Part shown: in pieces, positions 12,638 to 25,208 of the stretch
Layout: each line of letters begins with the position of its first letter
Position numbering within the stretch: position 1 is the stretch's first letter
DNA from: Mesorhizobium sp. 113-3-3
Lineage (GTDB): Bacteria; Pseudomonadota; Alphaproteobacteria; Rhizobiales; Rhizobiaceae
Reading direction: 5' to 3'
NCBI RefSeq assembly: GCF_016756495.1
Contig: NZ_AP023243.1
Coordinates: 2,050,501-2,114,500 of the forward strand
Length of the DNA stretch: 64,000 bases
Translations under genes and position numbers: made by a program
Notes under the pieces: generated by a model
Databases searched by the model: none
What the model was told of the DNA's origin: nothing
The model's input: the letters and a program-made list of their open reading frames with translations, nothing else

Positions 12638-12807
12638 GCGACGTTCAGGCTTTTTTAATTCAGAGTGATGTGGAAATTGCGTTTCGATGACGCAGATGTG
12701 ACATTTGGGCAACAAGTGTCGCTGCGAATAAATCGATAAACAGGCTTGTTTTGGCGGGAAAGTGTCGGCAGAGCCCGGTTGGGCACTCGGCAACGCGGGA
12801 GAATCAG

Positions 12808-13581
12808 TTGGACATCAGCATCGATTTCATGCGCCGCATCGCGCAGGCGGCAGCGGCCGAGACCTTGCCGCGCTTTCGTGCCCAGGGTGCCGTCGCCAAC
12901 AAGGAAAAGGGCAGTTTCGACCCGGTCACGGAAGCCGACCGTGAGACCGAACGCGCCATCCGGGCGCTGATATCGGGTGAGTATCCCGACCATGGCATTC
13001 TCGGCGAGGAGCATGGCAGCGAAAACATCTCCAGCCGGCATGTCTGGGTGATCGATCCGATCGACGGTACGCGCGCCTTCATCTCCGGCCTGCCGGTGTG
13101 GGGGACGCTGGTCGGGCTGACGGTCGACGGCGACGCGGTTGCCGGCATGATGGCGCAGCCTTTCACCGGCGAGCTGTTCTACGCCAATGCCTCGGGCTCG
13201 CACTATGAGGGGCCGGGCGGACCGCGCAAGCTTTCTACCCGCAAGACAACCAGCCTTGCTGACGCAACGCTGTTCACCACCACGCCGGCGCTGTACAAGG
13301 GCGAGGCGCGCACGCGCTATGATGCGTTCGAGAAACAAGTGCAGCTCGCCCGCTACGGCGCCGATTGCTATGCCTTCGCCATGATCGCCTCGGGAAGCGT
13401 CGACATCGTCGCCGATCCCGGCCTGAAACCTTACGACATCGTCGCGCTGATCCCGATCATCGAGAAGGCGGGCGGCGTCGTCACCACCTTCGATGGCGGA
13501 CCGGCCGAGAAGGGCGGCGACGTGTTGGCGGCGGCGACGCCGGAGCTTCACGCCGCCGCCATGGCTGCCCTGCGCGGCTGA
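12808..13581 (+). CDS. hisN: Inositol monophosphatase family protein, probable histidinol-phosphatase
   Basis: Mg2+-dependent phosphatase of the IMPase fold, 257 residues. Metal-site motifs are clear: GEEHGSEN, WVIDPIDGTRAFISGLP (IMP motif 1) and KPYDIVALIPIIEKAGG (IMP motif 2). RAFISGLPVWGTLVGL resembles HisN-type histidinol-phosphatases rather than SuhB. TTG at 12808 (ribosome site GGGAGA) was chosen over an ATG at 12829 because it retains the DISIDFMRRIA N-terminus. Located on the other side of the minus-strand sRNA. If HisN, it completes histidine biosynthesis; an inositol-phosphatase role is the alternative. Confidence 0.88.
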   Translation: MDISIDFMRRIAQAAAAETLPRFRAQGAVANKEKGSFDPVTEADRETERAIRALISGEYPDHGILGEEHGSENISSRHVWVIDPIDGTRAFISGLPVWGTLVGLTVDGDAVAGMMAQPFTGELFYANASGSHYEGPGGPRKLSTRKTTSLADATLFTTTPALYKGEARTRYDAFEKQVQLARYGADCYAFAMIASGSVDIVADPGLKPYDIVALIPIIEKAGGVVTTFDGGPAEKGGDVLAAATPELHAAAMAALRG

Positions 13582-13611
13582 TATTTTCGCAGGCTCCTCG
13601 AAGCCGTTGCT

Positions 13612-14448
13612 TCAGCGCGATCGGATCGAGCGCTGGAACTCTGCTGGCGTGCGGCCGTAGGCCTGTCTGAAAGACGCGCTGAAATGGCTGTGGCTGGAAA
13701 AGCCCAGATCCATGCCCAAAGTCGTCAGATTGTCGTAGCGGCCAAGCAGGTCGAGCGCGCGCGCCAGCCGCAGGCGAAGGTGATAGCGATAGAGCGGCAT
13801 GGCCTCGACCTGCTGGAACATCTGCGTCAAGTAGACCGGCGAGACGCCGACCTCGGCGGCGATCTCGGCCAGCGTCCAGCGCCGCGACAGGTCCGACGCA
13901 AGCACCAGCTTGGCGCGGTCGACCAGCTTTTGCCGCCCGGGGCTGGCGCCCGCGACATGCGAAGTGCGCTCGCCGAGCGAGCGCCGTACCAAGGTTAGCG
14001 CCAGCGTCTCGGCCTCCAGCGTTTCGGCGACGCCGCGGCTCAGGCTGTGGCGCAGCAGCGCCACCAGCGCCTGCGCACGGGGATCGATGCGCCGGCGCTG
14101 GCGACGAAACCCCAGGAGGCCACCGGCGCGCAACTGCTCTTTCGGCGCCAGCTCGCGCAACTGGCCTTCCTCAATGACGAGGTCGAGGCAGGCGTCGCCA
14201 CCCTCGATGGGATGGCTGACCTGGTAAGGCTCGGCCTCGTTGAAGAACAGCAGCTGGTTGGCTTCAGCGACCGCGTCATTGCGGCCGACATGACGCACGA
14301 AGACGCCGCGGTAGGGAAACACCAGATGCGTCGCCGACGTGCATTCCTCATCGCTCCTGTGCCGACATTCGCCGCTGCAGACCACATCCCGCACCTTGAC
14401 GATGCCGGTGTCCAGAAGGAGCTGAACCTTGAATTGCGACATGGCCAT
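13612..14448 (-). CDS. AraC family transcriptional regulator
   Basis: DNA-binding regulator, 278 residues from ATG 14448, chosen because GAGGG lies nine bases upstream; an ATG three codons earlier has no spacing. The C-terminal double helix-turn-helix runs over the last ~100 residues, with WTLAEIAAEVGVSPVYLTQMFQQ and LGMDLGFSSHSHFSASFRQAYGRTPAEFQ. The N-terminal half is cupin-like with several cysteines (CSGECRHRSDEEC), which could bind metal or sense redox state. No divergently transcribed partner is obvious. Target unknown. Confidence 0.88.
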   Translation of the reverse strand: MAMSQFKVQLLLDTGIVKVRDVVCSGECRHRSDEECTSATHLVFPYRGVFVRHVGRNDAVAEANQLLFFNEAEPYQVSHPIEGGDACLDLVIEEGQLRELAPKEQLRAGGLLGFRRQRRRIDPRAQALVALLRHSLSRGVAETLEAETLALTLVRRSLGERTSHVAGASPGRQKLVDRAKLVLASDLSRRWTLAEIAAEVGVSPVYLTQMFQQVEAMPLYRYHLRLRLARALDLLGRYDNLTTLGMDLGFSSHSHFSASFRQAYGRTPAEFQRSIRSR

Positions 14449-14549
14449 TGTGCTCATCCCTCAAACCGGAAAATGATCCCGGCATTGCGATGGGCATTTT
14501 ACGCACGCAGCCTGTCCAATCCTGTCAGGAGACTTTCTCCGTGAGCTGC

Positions 14550-14795
14550 TCAGTCCCACGAACGGCGCCTGAATTCCGAATAGGCCTGGCCGCGCGACAG
14601 ACCGATGTCCTTGAGCTGTTCATCTGTCATTTCCTGCAAGGCAAGCCGGCTTCGGCGCTTCTCCATCTGGCGGGCGATCCATCTCGCTGCCGCGATACAC
14701 CGGGCGTGCAAGGCCCGCAGGCTCGTTTCGGTGCGGGCTGGCGGCGCCGGGGCCTGGCCAGCCAGGCGTTGTGCCGCTGCGTGATCGGTGCGCAT
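14550..14795 (-). CDS. DUF1127 domain protein
   Basis: Small basic protein of 81 residues with a C-terminal DUF1127 module (RRSRLALQEMTDEQLKDIGLSRGQAYSEFRR). In Alphaproteobacteria such proteins can bind RNA or affect phosphate and carbon responses, but this member is uncharacterised. It starts three bases after the stop of the upstream cysteine-rich gene, so the two probably form one transcript. Confidence 0.82.
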   Translation of the reverse strand: MRTDHAAAQRLAGQAPAPPARTETSLRALHARCIAAARWIARQMEKRRSRLALQEMTDEQLKDIGLSRGQAYSEFRRRSWD

Positions 14796-14798
14796 GGC

Positions 14799-14954
14799 TC
14801 AACCCTCGCTCACGCTGGCCGCCGAGGCCCCGGCCTCGTTCAGCGCGGTCGCGCATTCCTCGCAGCAGACTTCGACGGACTTGCCGCCGACCTTGACGCG
14901 GATCGGGTTGGCATCGAGCTGGCAATCGCAGGCGGCGCAGGTTTTCTCGGTCAT
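14799..14954 (-). CDS. Small cysteine-rich putative metal-binding protein
   Basis: A 51-residue protein with paired cysteines (KTCAACDCQL near 4-13 and VEVCCEECATAL near 27-38), a pattern suited to Zn or Cu binding and resembling short YHS/TRASH-like domains. The start is ATG 14954, as the frame open further upstream has no supporting ribosome site. It lies directly upstream of the DUF1127 gene. Likely roles are metal sensing or chaperoning; this is inference from the cysteine pattern. Confidence 0.7.
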   Translation of the reverse strand: MTEKTCAACDCQLDANPIRVKVGGKSVEVCCEECATALNEAGASAASVSEG

Positions 14955-15120
14955 GATCTCATCTCCATGGCGTTCAATTCGACGCATTGAGATGAGCATT
15001 TCGGAGCCGGCACGGGCTGTCAGAATCTTTAGCGGTTTGCGTGCCGCGAGGAGCGGCCGGTCGATCATCCTGACAACGGTGTGTCAGCTATGCCGATCCG
15101 TGAAGGAGCCGCGGCGCCGG

Positions 15121-16098
15121 TCAGGCCGTCGGGTCGTCCGAGCCGGGGATGAAGGCATCGAAGGCAGCGAGGAATTGTTCGCGGTAAAGGTCGACCTCCT
15201 GCAGGATTTCGTGCTTGGAGCCGTCGATCATCAGCAGCGAACCGAGCCTCAGGCTTCTGGCGTAGGCCTCGACCGCCCTGGTCGAGACGACCTTGTCGGC
15301 GCCGGCGGCGAAGATCAGCACAGGCACCTGGATCCTTGCCATGAAGTCTGGGTCGCTGACCACTTCCGACGCCTTCGCAGCCGCCTGCAGCCAGCGGATC
15401 GTCGGACCGCCGAGCGCCATTCGCGGATACTCTTCGTAGATGCGGGTGTTGCGGCGATAGCGCTGCGGATCCGACGTCACCTTGTTGGCTTCGAAAGGCA
15501 GCGTGTGTCTGGGCCGAGGACCCCAGGCGGCATAGAGCCGGCCCAGCCCCAAAGCGCAGAGAACCGAACAGACACGGCGGACGGTTCGGATCGAGACCGG
15601 CAGGTCAGGCAACGTCAGGAAAGGCGCGATCAGCACCATGCGCCGCACGCGGTTCACCATGGATGGCGCGGCAAGCAGCGCGATCACGGCTCCGGCTGAA
15701 TGGGCGAGTATGTAATAAGGCCCGCGGCAATCGGGCAGCACGATCTCCTCGAAAAACTGCTCCAGATCGGCCGTGTAGTCGCGGAAGGAGCGGACATAGC
15801 CGCGCTGGCGATCGCGGATCAGCCGGTCGGAATCACCCTGGCCGCGCCAGTCGAGCGTGGCGACGCCAAAGCCCCGGGCCGCAAGGTCGCGGATGGTCTC
15901 GAAATATTTTTCGATGCACTCGTTGCGGCCGGACAGCAGTACCACGGTGCCCCGCAGCGGACGTGTCGCCGCCGCGAACAGGCCATAGCGGATCTTCTTG
16001 CGGTCGCGCGTGATGAAAAAGCCGCCGGTGGAGTTTTCCGGTCGCGGATTGCCCTCGGTTTCGTGGAAAAGCGGCGTGTCGTGGAGAAGGTCCGTCAT
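15121..16098 (-). CDS. Alpha/beta hydrolase, lysophospholipase-like
   Basis: Serine hydrolase of 325 residues resembling PldB-type lysophospholipases. The oxyanion region is VVLLSGRNECIEKYFETI, the LDWRGQGDSDR strand-loop is typical of monoglyceride lipases, the nucleophile is in AHSAGA, and a catalytic Asp (AAGADKVVS) and His (GSKHEILQE) follow in the expected order near the C-terminus. Start set at ATG 16098 (MTDLLHDTPLF). No signal peptide, so cytosolic or membrane-peripheral. Monocistronic. Confidence 0.9.
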   Translation of the reverse strand: MTDLLHDTPLFHETEGNPRPENSTGGFFITRDRKKIRYGLFAAATRPLRGTVVLLSGRNECIEKYFETIRDLAARGFGVATLDWRGQGDSDRLIRDRQRGYVRSFRDYTADLEQFFEEIVLPDCRGPYYILAHSAGAVIALLAAPSMVNRVRRMVLIAPFLTLPDLPVSIRTVRRVCSVLCALGLGRLYAAWGPRPRHTLPFEANKVTSDPQRYRRNTRIYEEYPRMALGGPTIRWLQAAAKASEVVSDPDFMARIQVPVLIFAAGADKVVSTRAVEAYARSLRLGSLLMIDGSKHEILQEVDLYREQFLAAFDAFIPGSDDPTA

Positions 16099-16445
16099 GC
16101 GGCGCTTTGTGCTCGGCGTCTTCGGGTGCCAGTCTGTCGCGGCTGGCCTCGTCAAGGTGATAGACGCCAACGCACCAAAAGCAAAGCAAATCCGGCTTAT
16201 GCCGGGACTGTAACGGGGAAGGCCGGAAGCCGCTCGAAGGCGTGCTTCCGGCCCCTGTCGATCCGGGAGGAAGGGACGTTAACACCCGGTTCGGCCTCGT
16301 TGCGGCGCCTGTGCAAGATCCAGCGCCGCCAATCCTTGATCTTGGGGTCACTGTAGCGGCACCCGTCTGAACGGGCGCCGAAGGTCCGGTTCATCTGCCG
16401 TTCATCAAGGGGAAGGCGGCGCGGTTTTTTGCCACCCGGCGAAAT
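16099..16445. other. Intergenic region between hydrolase and hsp20
   Basis: No convincing gene on either strand. A perfect 9-bp inverted repeat GCCGGAAGC/GCTTCCGGC (16222-16230, 16244-16252) has no U-tract on either strand. The promoters of the divergent hydrolase and hsp20 genes must lie in or next to this stretch. Confidence 0.45.
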
Positions 16446-16474
16446 CTTGAAATGCATTCGGGCGCTCCCCAAAT
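16446..16474 (+). promoter_or_regulatory. Predicted RpoH (sigma-32) promoter of hsp20
   Basis: CTTGAAA (16446-16452), a 14-base spacer and CCCCAAAT (16467-16474) match the heat-shock sigma consensus CTTGAAA/CCCCATNT. The predicted start near 16480 gives a leader of about 100 bases, the size of ROSE-containing leaders. Confidence 0.72.
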
Positions 16475-16481
16475 GTGGAAT

Positions 16482-16583
16482 GCGGTCGCCAATGTCGGGA
16501 CCGCTGGTCTTCCCGAAACGCCGCTTACGGGTTTCGCACCGGCCATACGCAAACCATGTTGCTCAACAGGAGAACACCTCATG
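16482..16583 (+). promoter_or_regulatory. ROSE-type RNA thermometer in the hsp20 leader
   Basis: The leader can fold into successive hairpins: GCGGTC/GACCGC at its 5' end, and CGAAAC/GTTTCG around 16515-16540. A start-proximal hairpin places TTGCT (positions about 16559-16563) opposite AGGAG, the Shine-Dalgarno sequence. A conserved UYGCU pairing imperfectly with the ribosome site is the signature of ROSE elements in rhizobial small heat-shock genes; it would melt at high temperature and allow translation. Confidence 0.75.
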
Positions 16584-17048
16584 CGTCACGTTGATTTTTC
16601 CCCGCTTTACCGTTCGACCGTCGGCTTCGACCGTCTCTTCACCATGCTGGATTCGCTTGCGCAGCCCGATGGCGCGCAGACCTATCCGCCCTACAATATC
16701 GAGCGCACCGGTGAGGATTCGTACCGGATCTCCATGGCGGTCGCCGGCTTCTCGGACGAGGAAATCTCGATCGAAGCCCACCGCAACGTGCTGACCGTGA
16801 AGGGCGAGCGCAAGGACGAGGGTACTGGCGAAGGCTCCGAGCTGCTCTATCGCGGCATTGCCTCCAGGGCTTTCGAGCGCCGCTTCCAGCTTGCCGACCA
16901 CGTTGAAGTCGTCGGCGCCGCGCTGAAGAACGGCCTGCTCTTCGTCGACCTCAAGCGCAACATTCCCGAGGAACTGAAGCCGCGCAAGATCGCGATCACC
17001 TCGGCTCCGGCCAAGGCCAAGCAGATCGAGGCCAAGACCGCTGCGTAA
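16581..17048 (+). CDS. Small heat-shock protein, Hsp20/IbpA family
   Basis: ATP-independent chaperone of 155 residues. The alpha-crystallin domain spans about 35-125 (YNIERTGEDSYRISMAVAGF, LTVKGERK, YRGIASRAFERRFQLADHV, LKNGLLFVDLKRNIPEE). The N-terminus MRHVDFSPLYRSTVGFDRLF matches class A rhizobial/IbpA small Hsps. ATG with an AGGAG site buried in a predicted thermometer. Followed by a strong terminator. Expected to be induced by heat through both RpoH and RNA melting. Confidence 0.95.
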   Translation: MRHVDFSPLYRSTVGFDRLFTMLDSLAQPDGAQTYPPYNIERTGEDSYRISMAVAGFSDEEISIEAHRNVLTVKGERKDEGTGEGSELLYRGIASRAFERRFQLADHVEVVGAALKNGLLFVDLKRNIPEELKPRKIAITSAPAKAKQIEAKTAA

Positions 17049-17085
17049 TGTAGCCCAGGAATAGAAGTGTCTCCTCCCGAGACGA

Positions 17086-17115
17086 AAGCGGCGCCGAAAG
17101 GCGCCGCTTTTTTGT
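17086..17115 (+). terminator. Rho-independent terminator of hsp20
   Basis: 10-bp GC-rich stem (17086-17095/17100-17109) with a GAAA tetraloop followed by TTTTTTG. It ends the plus-strand hsp20 transcript just before the convergent threonine aldolase gene. Confidence 0.9.
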
Positions 17116-17129
17116 TGTTCGGGGACCGA

Positions 17130-18182
17130 TTACCCGGCGATCAATTGGCCGAAGCGGTCGACTTCCTCGGCTGACGTGGCGAAGCTGGTGACGAAGCGGT
17201 AGAGGAGTTCGTCCTCGCCCACATGGCCGTCAAAGCCATGCGGCTTGTGCCAGTCGTAGAAGGCGGCGCCCGTCGCCTGCAGCCTCTCGGCTTCGGTCTT
17301 CTTGATCACCGCGAACACCTCGTTGGCCTGCGGCAGCCAGGCCAGCTTGGCGTGGGCCGAATCCTCGATCGCCGCGGCGAGGCGCGCGGCCATGGCGTTG
17401 GCGTGGCGCGCGGTGTCGAGCCACTGGCCGTCCTTGAAATAGGCTTCGAATTGCGCCGCGACGAAGCGCGACTTCGAAAACAGCTGGGCGGCACGCTTGC
17501 GCAGGAAGGCCAATTCCCTGGCGCGGTCGAGGTCGAACAGCACGATCGCCTCGGCGCACCAGCAGCCATTCTTGGTGCCGCCGAAGGACAGGATGTCGAC
17601 ACCACGCTTCCAGGTCATTTCGGCCGGCGTCGTGTCGAGCGCGACCAGCGCATTGGCAAAGCGGGCGCCATCCATGTGCAGCGGCACGGAATGCCGTTTG
17701 GCGATGGCCGAAATCGTCTCGATCTCATTCAGGCCGTAGATGGTGCCAACCTCCGTCGACTGGGTGATCGAGACCGCCATTGGCCGTCCCCAGTGGACGA
17801 TTTCGGGCGCGAAGCGGCCAATGGTCCGCTCCAGATTGTGCGCGTCGATCTTGCCCAGGGCGCCGTCGATGGCATGCAAGCGCGCGCCGCCGGAAAAATA
17901 CTCGGGTGCGCCGCACTCGTCTTCGATGACATGCGATTCGCGGTGCGCGAATGAGATGCCGCCGGGCTTGTTGAAGGCGGTCAGCGACAGCGCGTTGGCG
18001 GCGGTGCCGGTCGCCACGAAGAACACCGCGACCTCACGCTCGAAAATCTCATTGAAGCGCTGGTAGACCGTCTGGTCGAGTGCGCTGTCGCCATAGGCGG
18101 TGGCAAAGCCGCCGGCCGCGGCCGACAGGCCGGCAACGATATTGGGATGGGCGCCTGCCCAATTGTCGGAAGCGAAGAACAT
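17130..18182 (-). CDS. ltaE: Low-specificity L-threonine aldolase
   Basis: PLP enzyme of 350 residues cleaving L-threonine or allo-threonine to glycine and acetaldehyde. Fold-type I motifs: MFFASDNWAGAHPNI at the start, ESHVIEDECGAPEYFSGGARL, HMDGARFANAL with the cofactor-binding Asp, and SFGGTKNG with the Schiff-base lysine. Start set at ATG 18182, since the frame upstream codes Pro/Ser-rich residues without a ribosome site. Convergent with hsp20. Confidence 0.9.
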   Translation of the reverse strand: MFFASDNWAGAHPNIVAGLSAAAGGFATAYGDSALDQTVYQRFNEIFEREVAVFFVATGTAANALSLTAFNKPGGISFAHRESHVIEDECGAPEYFSGGARLHAIDGALGKIDAHNLERTIGRFAPEIVHWGRPMAVSITQSTEVGTIYGLNEIETISAIAKRHSVPLHMDGARFANALVALDTTPAEMTWKRGVDILSFGGTKNGCWCAEAIVLFDLDRARELAFLRKRAAQLFSKSRFVAAQFEAYFKDGQWLDTARHANAMAARLAAAIEDSAHAKLAWLPQANEVFAVIKKTEAERLQATGAAFYDWHKPHGFDGHVGEDELLYRFVTSFATSAEEVDRFGQLIAG

Positions 18183-18696
18183 GCAACTGCCTATGTCTGG
18201 GGAAGATCGGGGTTTTGGGGAAATCAGCGCGGAGTTGAACGGTTCCACGCGCCAACCGCAAGGGCCAGGCGCCGGAAAACCGTTAAAGCCAGCCAAGCCG
18301 AAGGGGTGGGGATCGGCGACTTAAGCTTACGTTTCCCCTCAACTTCACGTAATTTTATGTCGCGGAAAGCCCAAGTTTTTTGTGAATCGGTCTTGTGTGC
18401 GTCGGGGAATTCTGCCATAAAAATTTAGGACAGTAGTGCTGTCTTATTTTGTCGCACAAAACAGGCTGGATTGGCGTAACATATTGGCCTCTCCGGCTGT
18501 TGCTGCGAGCGACAGGTGGACGGCCAGACTCTGGCCTGTACGATACCAGATGCGAACCATGCGGAAAGCCGCCTGGTTCGGCAAGGATTTCGCAAGACGT
18601 GCCGCAAGGATCAGGGTGAGCCAAGCGCTTGCCGAGGCAAATTAGCGACCGAAGAACTGGCCAGCGCCTGAAGGGCTGGGAATGGAGGATAGGACA
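18183..18696. other. Long intergenic region upstream of gltB
   Basis: 514 bases without a supported gene. It is locally AT-rich around 18330-18490. It holds a 7-bp hairpin (18427-18433/18439-18445, one G-U pair) followed by ATTTTG, which could be an attenuator-like element in a long gltB leader or an end point for an unannotated short transcript. The gltB promoter should lie here; no NtrC or sigma-54 site was identified by eye. Confidence 0.4.
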
Positions 18697-23457
<4,761 letters not shown>

Positions 23458-23471
23458 ATTTTAAGAGAATT

Positions 23472-23495
23472 GCCGGGGAGCCCAGGCTTCCCGGC
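23472..23495 (+). other. gltB-gltD intercistronic hairpin
   Basis: 10-bp stem (23472-23481/23486-23495, one G-U pair) with a CCAG loop in the 143-base spacer. No U-tract, so more likely a message-stabilising or processing hairpin than a full terminator. Confidence 0.5.
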
Positions 23496-23600
23496 CCCCT
23501 TCATCGACAGTTTGACCTCGGGCGCAAGGTTGCCATGGCTGCCTCAAGAGGTTAACGGGTGCGGCGAAAACCGCACCATCTGGACAGCAGGAACTGGACT

Positions 23601-25055
23601 ATGGGCAAGGTAACAGGCTTTCTCGAAATCGACCGGCAGGTGCACAAGTACCAGCCGGCCTCCGATCGCATCCGGCACTTCCGCGAGTTCACGCTGCCGA
23701 TGTCGGACAAGGAGGTCGAGAAACAGGCCGCGCGCTGCATGGATTGCGGCATTCCATTCTGTCACGGGCCGACGGGCTGCCCGATCCACAACCAGATTCC
23801 GGACTGGAACGACCTCGTCTATAACAGGGACTGGGACAACGCGATCCGCAACCTGCATTCGACCAACAATTTCCCGGAGTTCACCGGCCGCATCTGCCCC
23901 GCGCCTTGCGAGGAAGCCTGCACGCTGAACCTCGAAGACATTCCGGTCGCCATCAAGACGGTGGAACAGGCAATCGCCGACAAGGCTTACGAGACCGGGC
24001 ATATCAGGCCCTATCCACCGGAGAAGAAGACCGGCAAGCGGGTCGCGATCATCGGCTCCGGCCCCGCCGGCATGGCCGCTGCCCAGCAGCTTGGCCGCGC
24101 CGGTCATGACGTGCATGTCTATGAGCGCGAGAGCCGCCCGGGCGGGCTGATGCGCTACGGCATTCCCGACTTCAAGATCGAGAAGCACTATATCGATCGG
24201 CGCATCGAACAGATGCAGGGCGAGGGCGTGACCTTCCATTGCGGCGTCAATGTCGGCGTCGACAAGCCCGTCGCCGAACTGCTCGCCGAGCATGATGCCG
24301 TGCTCTATTGCGGCGGCTCGGAAGCACCGCGCGCGGCCAACATTCCGGGCGACGATCTCGGCGGCGTGCATGACGCCATGCCCTATCTGGTGCAGCAGAA
24401 CCGCCGCGTCGGCGGCGAGCCGATCCAGTCGGTGGCGTGGCCGTCACATCCAATCATCGCCGGCGGACAGCATGTCGTCGTCGTCGGCGGCGGCGATACC
24501 GCGTCCGACTGCGTCGGCACCGCTTTCCGCCAGGGCGCGGTGCGCGTCACCCAGCTCGACATCCGCCCGCAGCCGCCGGAAAAGGAAGACAAGCTCGCCG
24601 TCTGGCCCTATTGGGCGACCAAGATGCGCACTTCGTCCTCGCAGGCGGAGGGTGCGGAGCGCGAGTTCCAGGTGGCGACGCTCGAATTCATCGGCGAGGA
24701 CGGCCAGCTGACCGGCGTCAAGTGCTGCGAGGTCGACGAGAAGCGCAAGCCGATCGCCGGCACCGAATTCGTCATCCGCGCCGATCTCGCCTTCATCGCC
24801 ATCGGCTTTGCGGGACCAGCCGCCGCCGGCGTGGCGAAGGAACTCGAGGGTGAGATGAAAATAACCACCGACAGCCGCCGCTCCCGGAATGTCGAGGCCA
24901 ATGACCGCGACTACAAGACCAGCGTCGACCGGCTCTATGCGGCGGGCGATGTGCGCCGCGGCCAGTCGCTGGTCGTCTGGGCGATCCGCGAAGGCCGCCA
25001 GGCGGCGCGCTCGATCGACGAGGCGCTGATGGGCTCAAGCGTCCTTCCCCGCTGA
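23601..25055 (+). CDS. gltD: Glutamate synthase (NADPH) small subunit
   Basis: Electron-input subunit, 484 residues, transferring electrons from NADPH via FAD and two [4Fe-4S] clusters to GltB. The N-terminal cysteine clusters are [19 protein letters not shown] and [12 protein letters not shown]. The FAD site is [20 protein letters not shown] (around 150-170) and the NADPH site [16 protein letters not shown] 23601 ([13 protein letters not shown]) is the family start. Forms an operon with gltB. Confidence 0.97.
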   Translation: MGKVTGFLEIDRQVHKYQPASDRIRHFREFTLPMSDKEVEKQAARCMDCGIPFCHGPTGCPIHNQIPDWNDLVYNRDWDNAIRNLHSTNNFPEFTGRICPAPCEEACTLNLEDIPVAIKTVEQAIADKAYETGHIRPYPPEKKTGKRVAIIGSGPAGMAAAQQLGRAGHDVHVYERESRPGGLMRYGIPDFKIEKHYIDRRIEQMQGEGVTFHCGVNVGVDKPVAELLAEHDAVLYCGGSEAPRAANIPGDDLGGVHDAMPYLVQQNRRVGGEPIQSVAWPSHPIIAGGQHVVVVGGGDTASDCVGTAFRQGAVRVTQLDIRPQPPEKEDKLAVWPYWATKMRTSSSQAEGAEREFQVATLEFIGEDGQLTGVKCCEVDEKRKPIAGTEFVIRADLAFIAIGFAGPAAAGVAKELEGEMKITTDSRRSRNVEANDRDYKTSVDRLYAAGDVRRGQSLVVWAIREGRQAARSIDEALMGSSVLPR

Positions 25056-25101
25056 GCCCGTTTGGAAACTCTACTCCTGCGGCCATCTGAAGGCGTTTTC
25101 T

Positions 25102-25155
25102 GCGCTTCCGGTGCTCACGTACTCAAAAGTACGCTCCGCTCCGGTTCTCGACGCC
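25102..25155. repeat. Dispersed palindromic repeat, copy 1
   Basis: Sits between convergent gltD and the SGNH gene. It contains CTCACGTACTCAAAAGTACG, then CTCCGCTCCGGTTCTCG. A second copy with the same core is at 32044-32090, also between convergent genes. The GTAC...GTAC core and flanking GGCGT/ACGCC can fold on both strands, which suits a bidirectional terminator or a rhizobial intergenic mosaic-type element. Confidence 0.7.
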
Positions 25156-25208
25156 ATCATATGACTCACAGGAGCGAGTTTCGAAACAGTCTCAATAGTT
25201 CCGCGTGA

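Noticed and set aside
16222..16252. 9-bp perfect inverted repeat as terminator
   Set aside because: No U-tract on either strand and no gene ends next to it; function not supported.
18427..18450. Terminator-like hairpin upstream of gltB as the end of an sRNA
   Set aside because: The stem is only 7 bp with a G-U pair and no promoter or structured RNA precedes it; kept only as a note in the gap entry.
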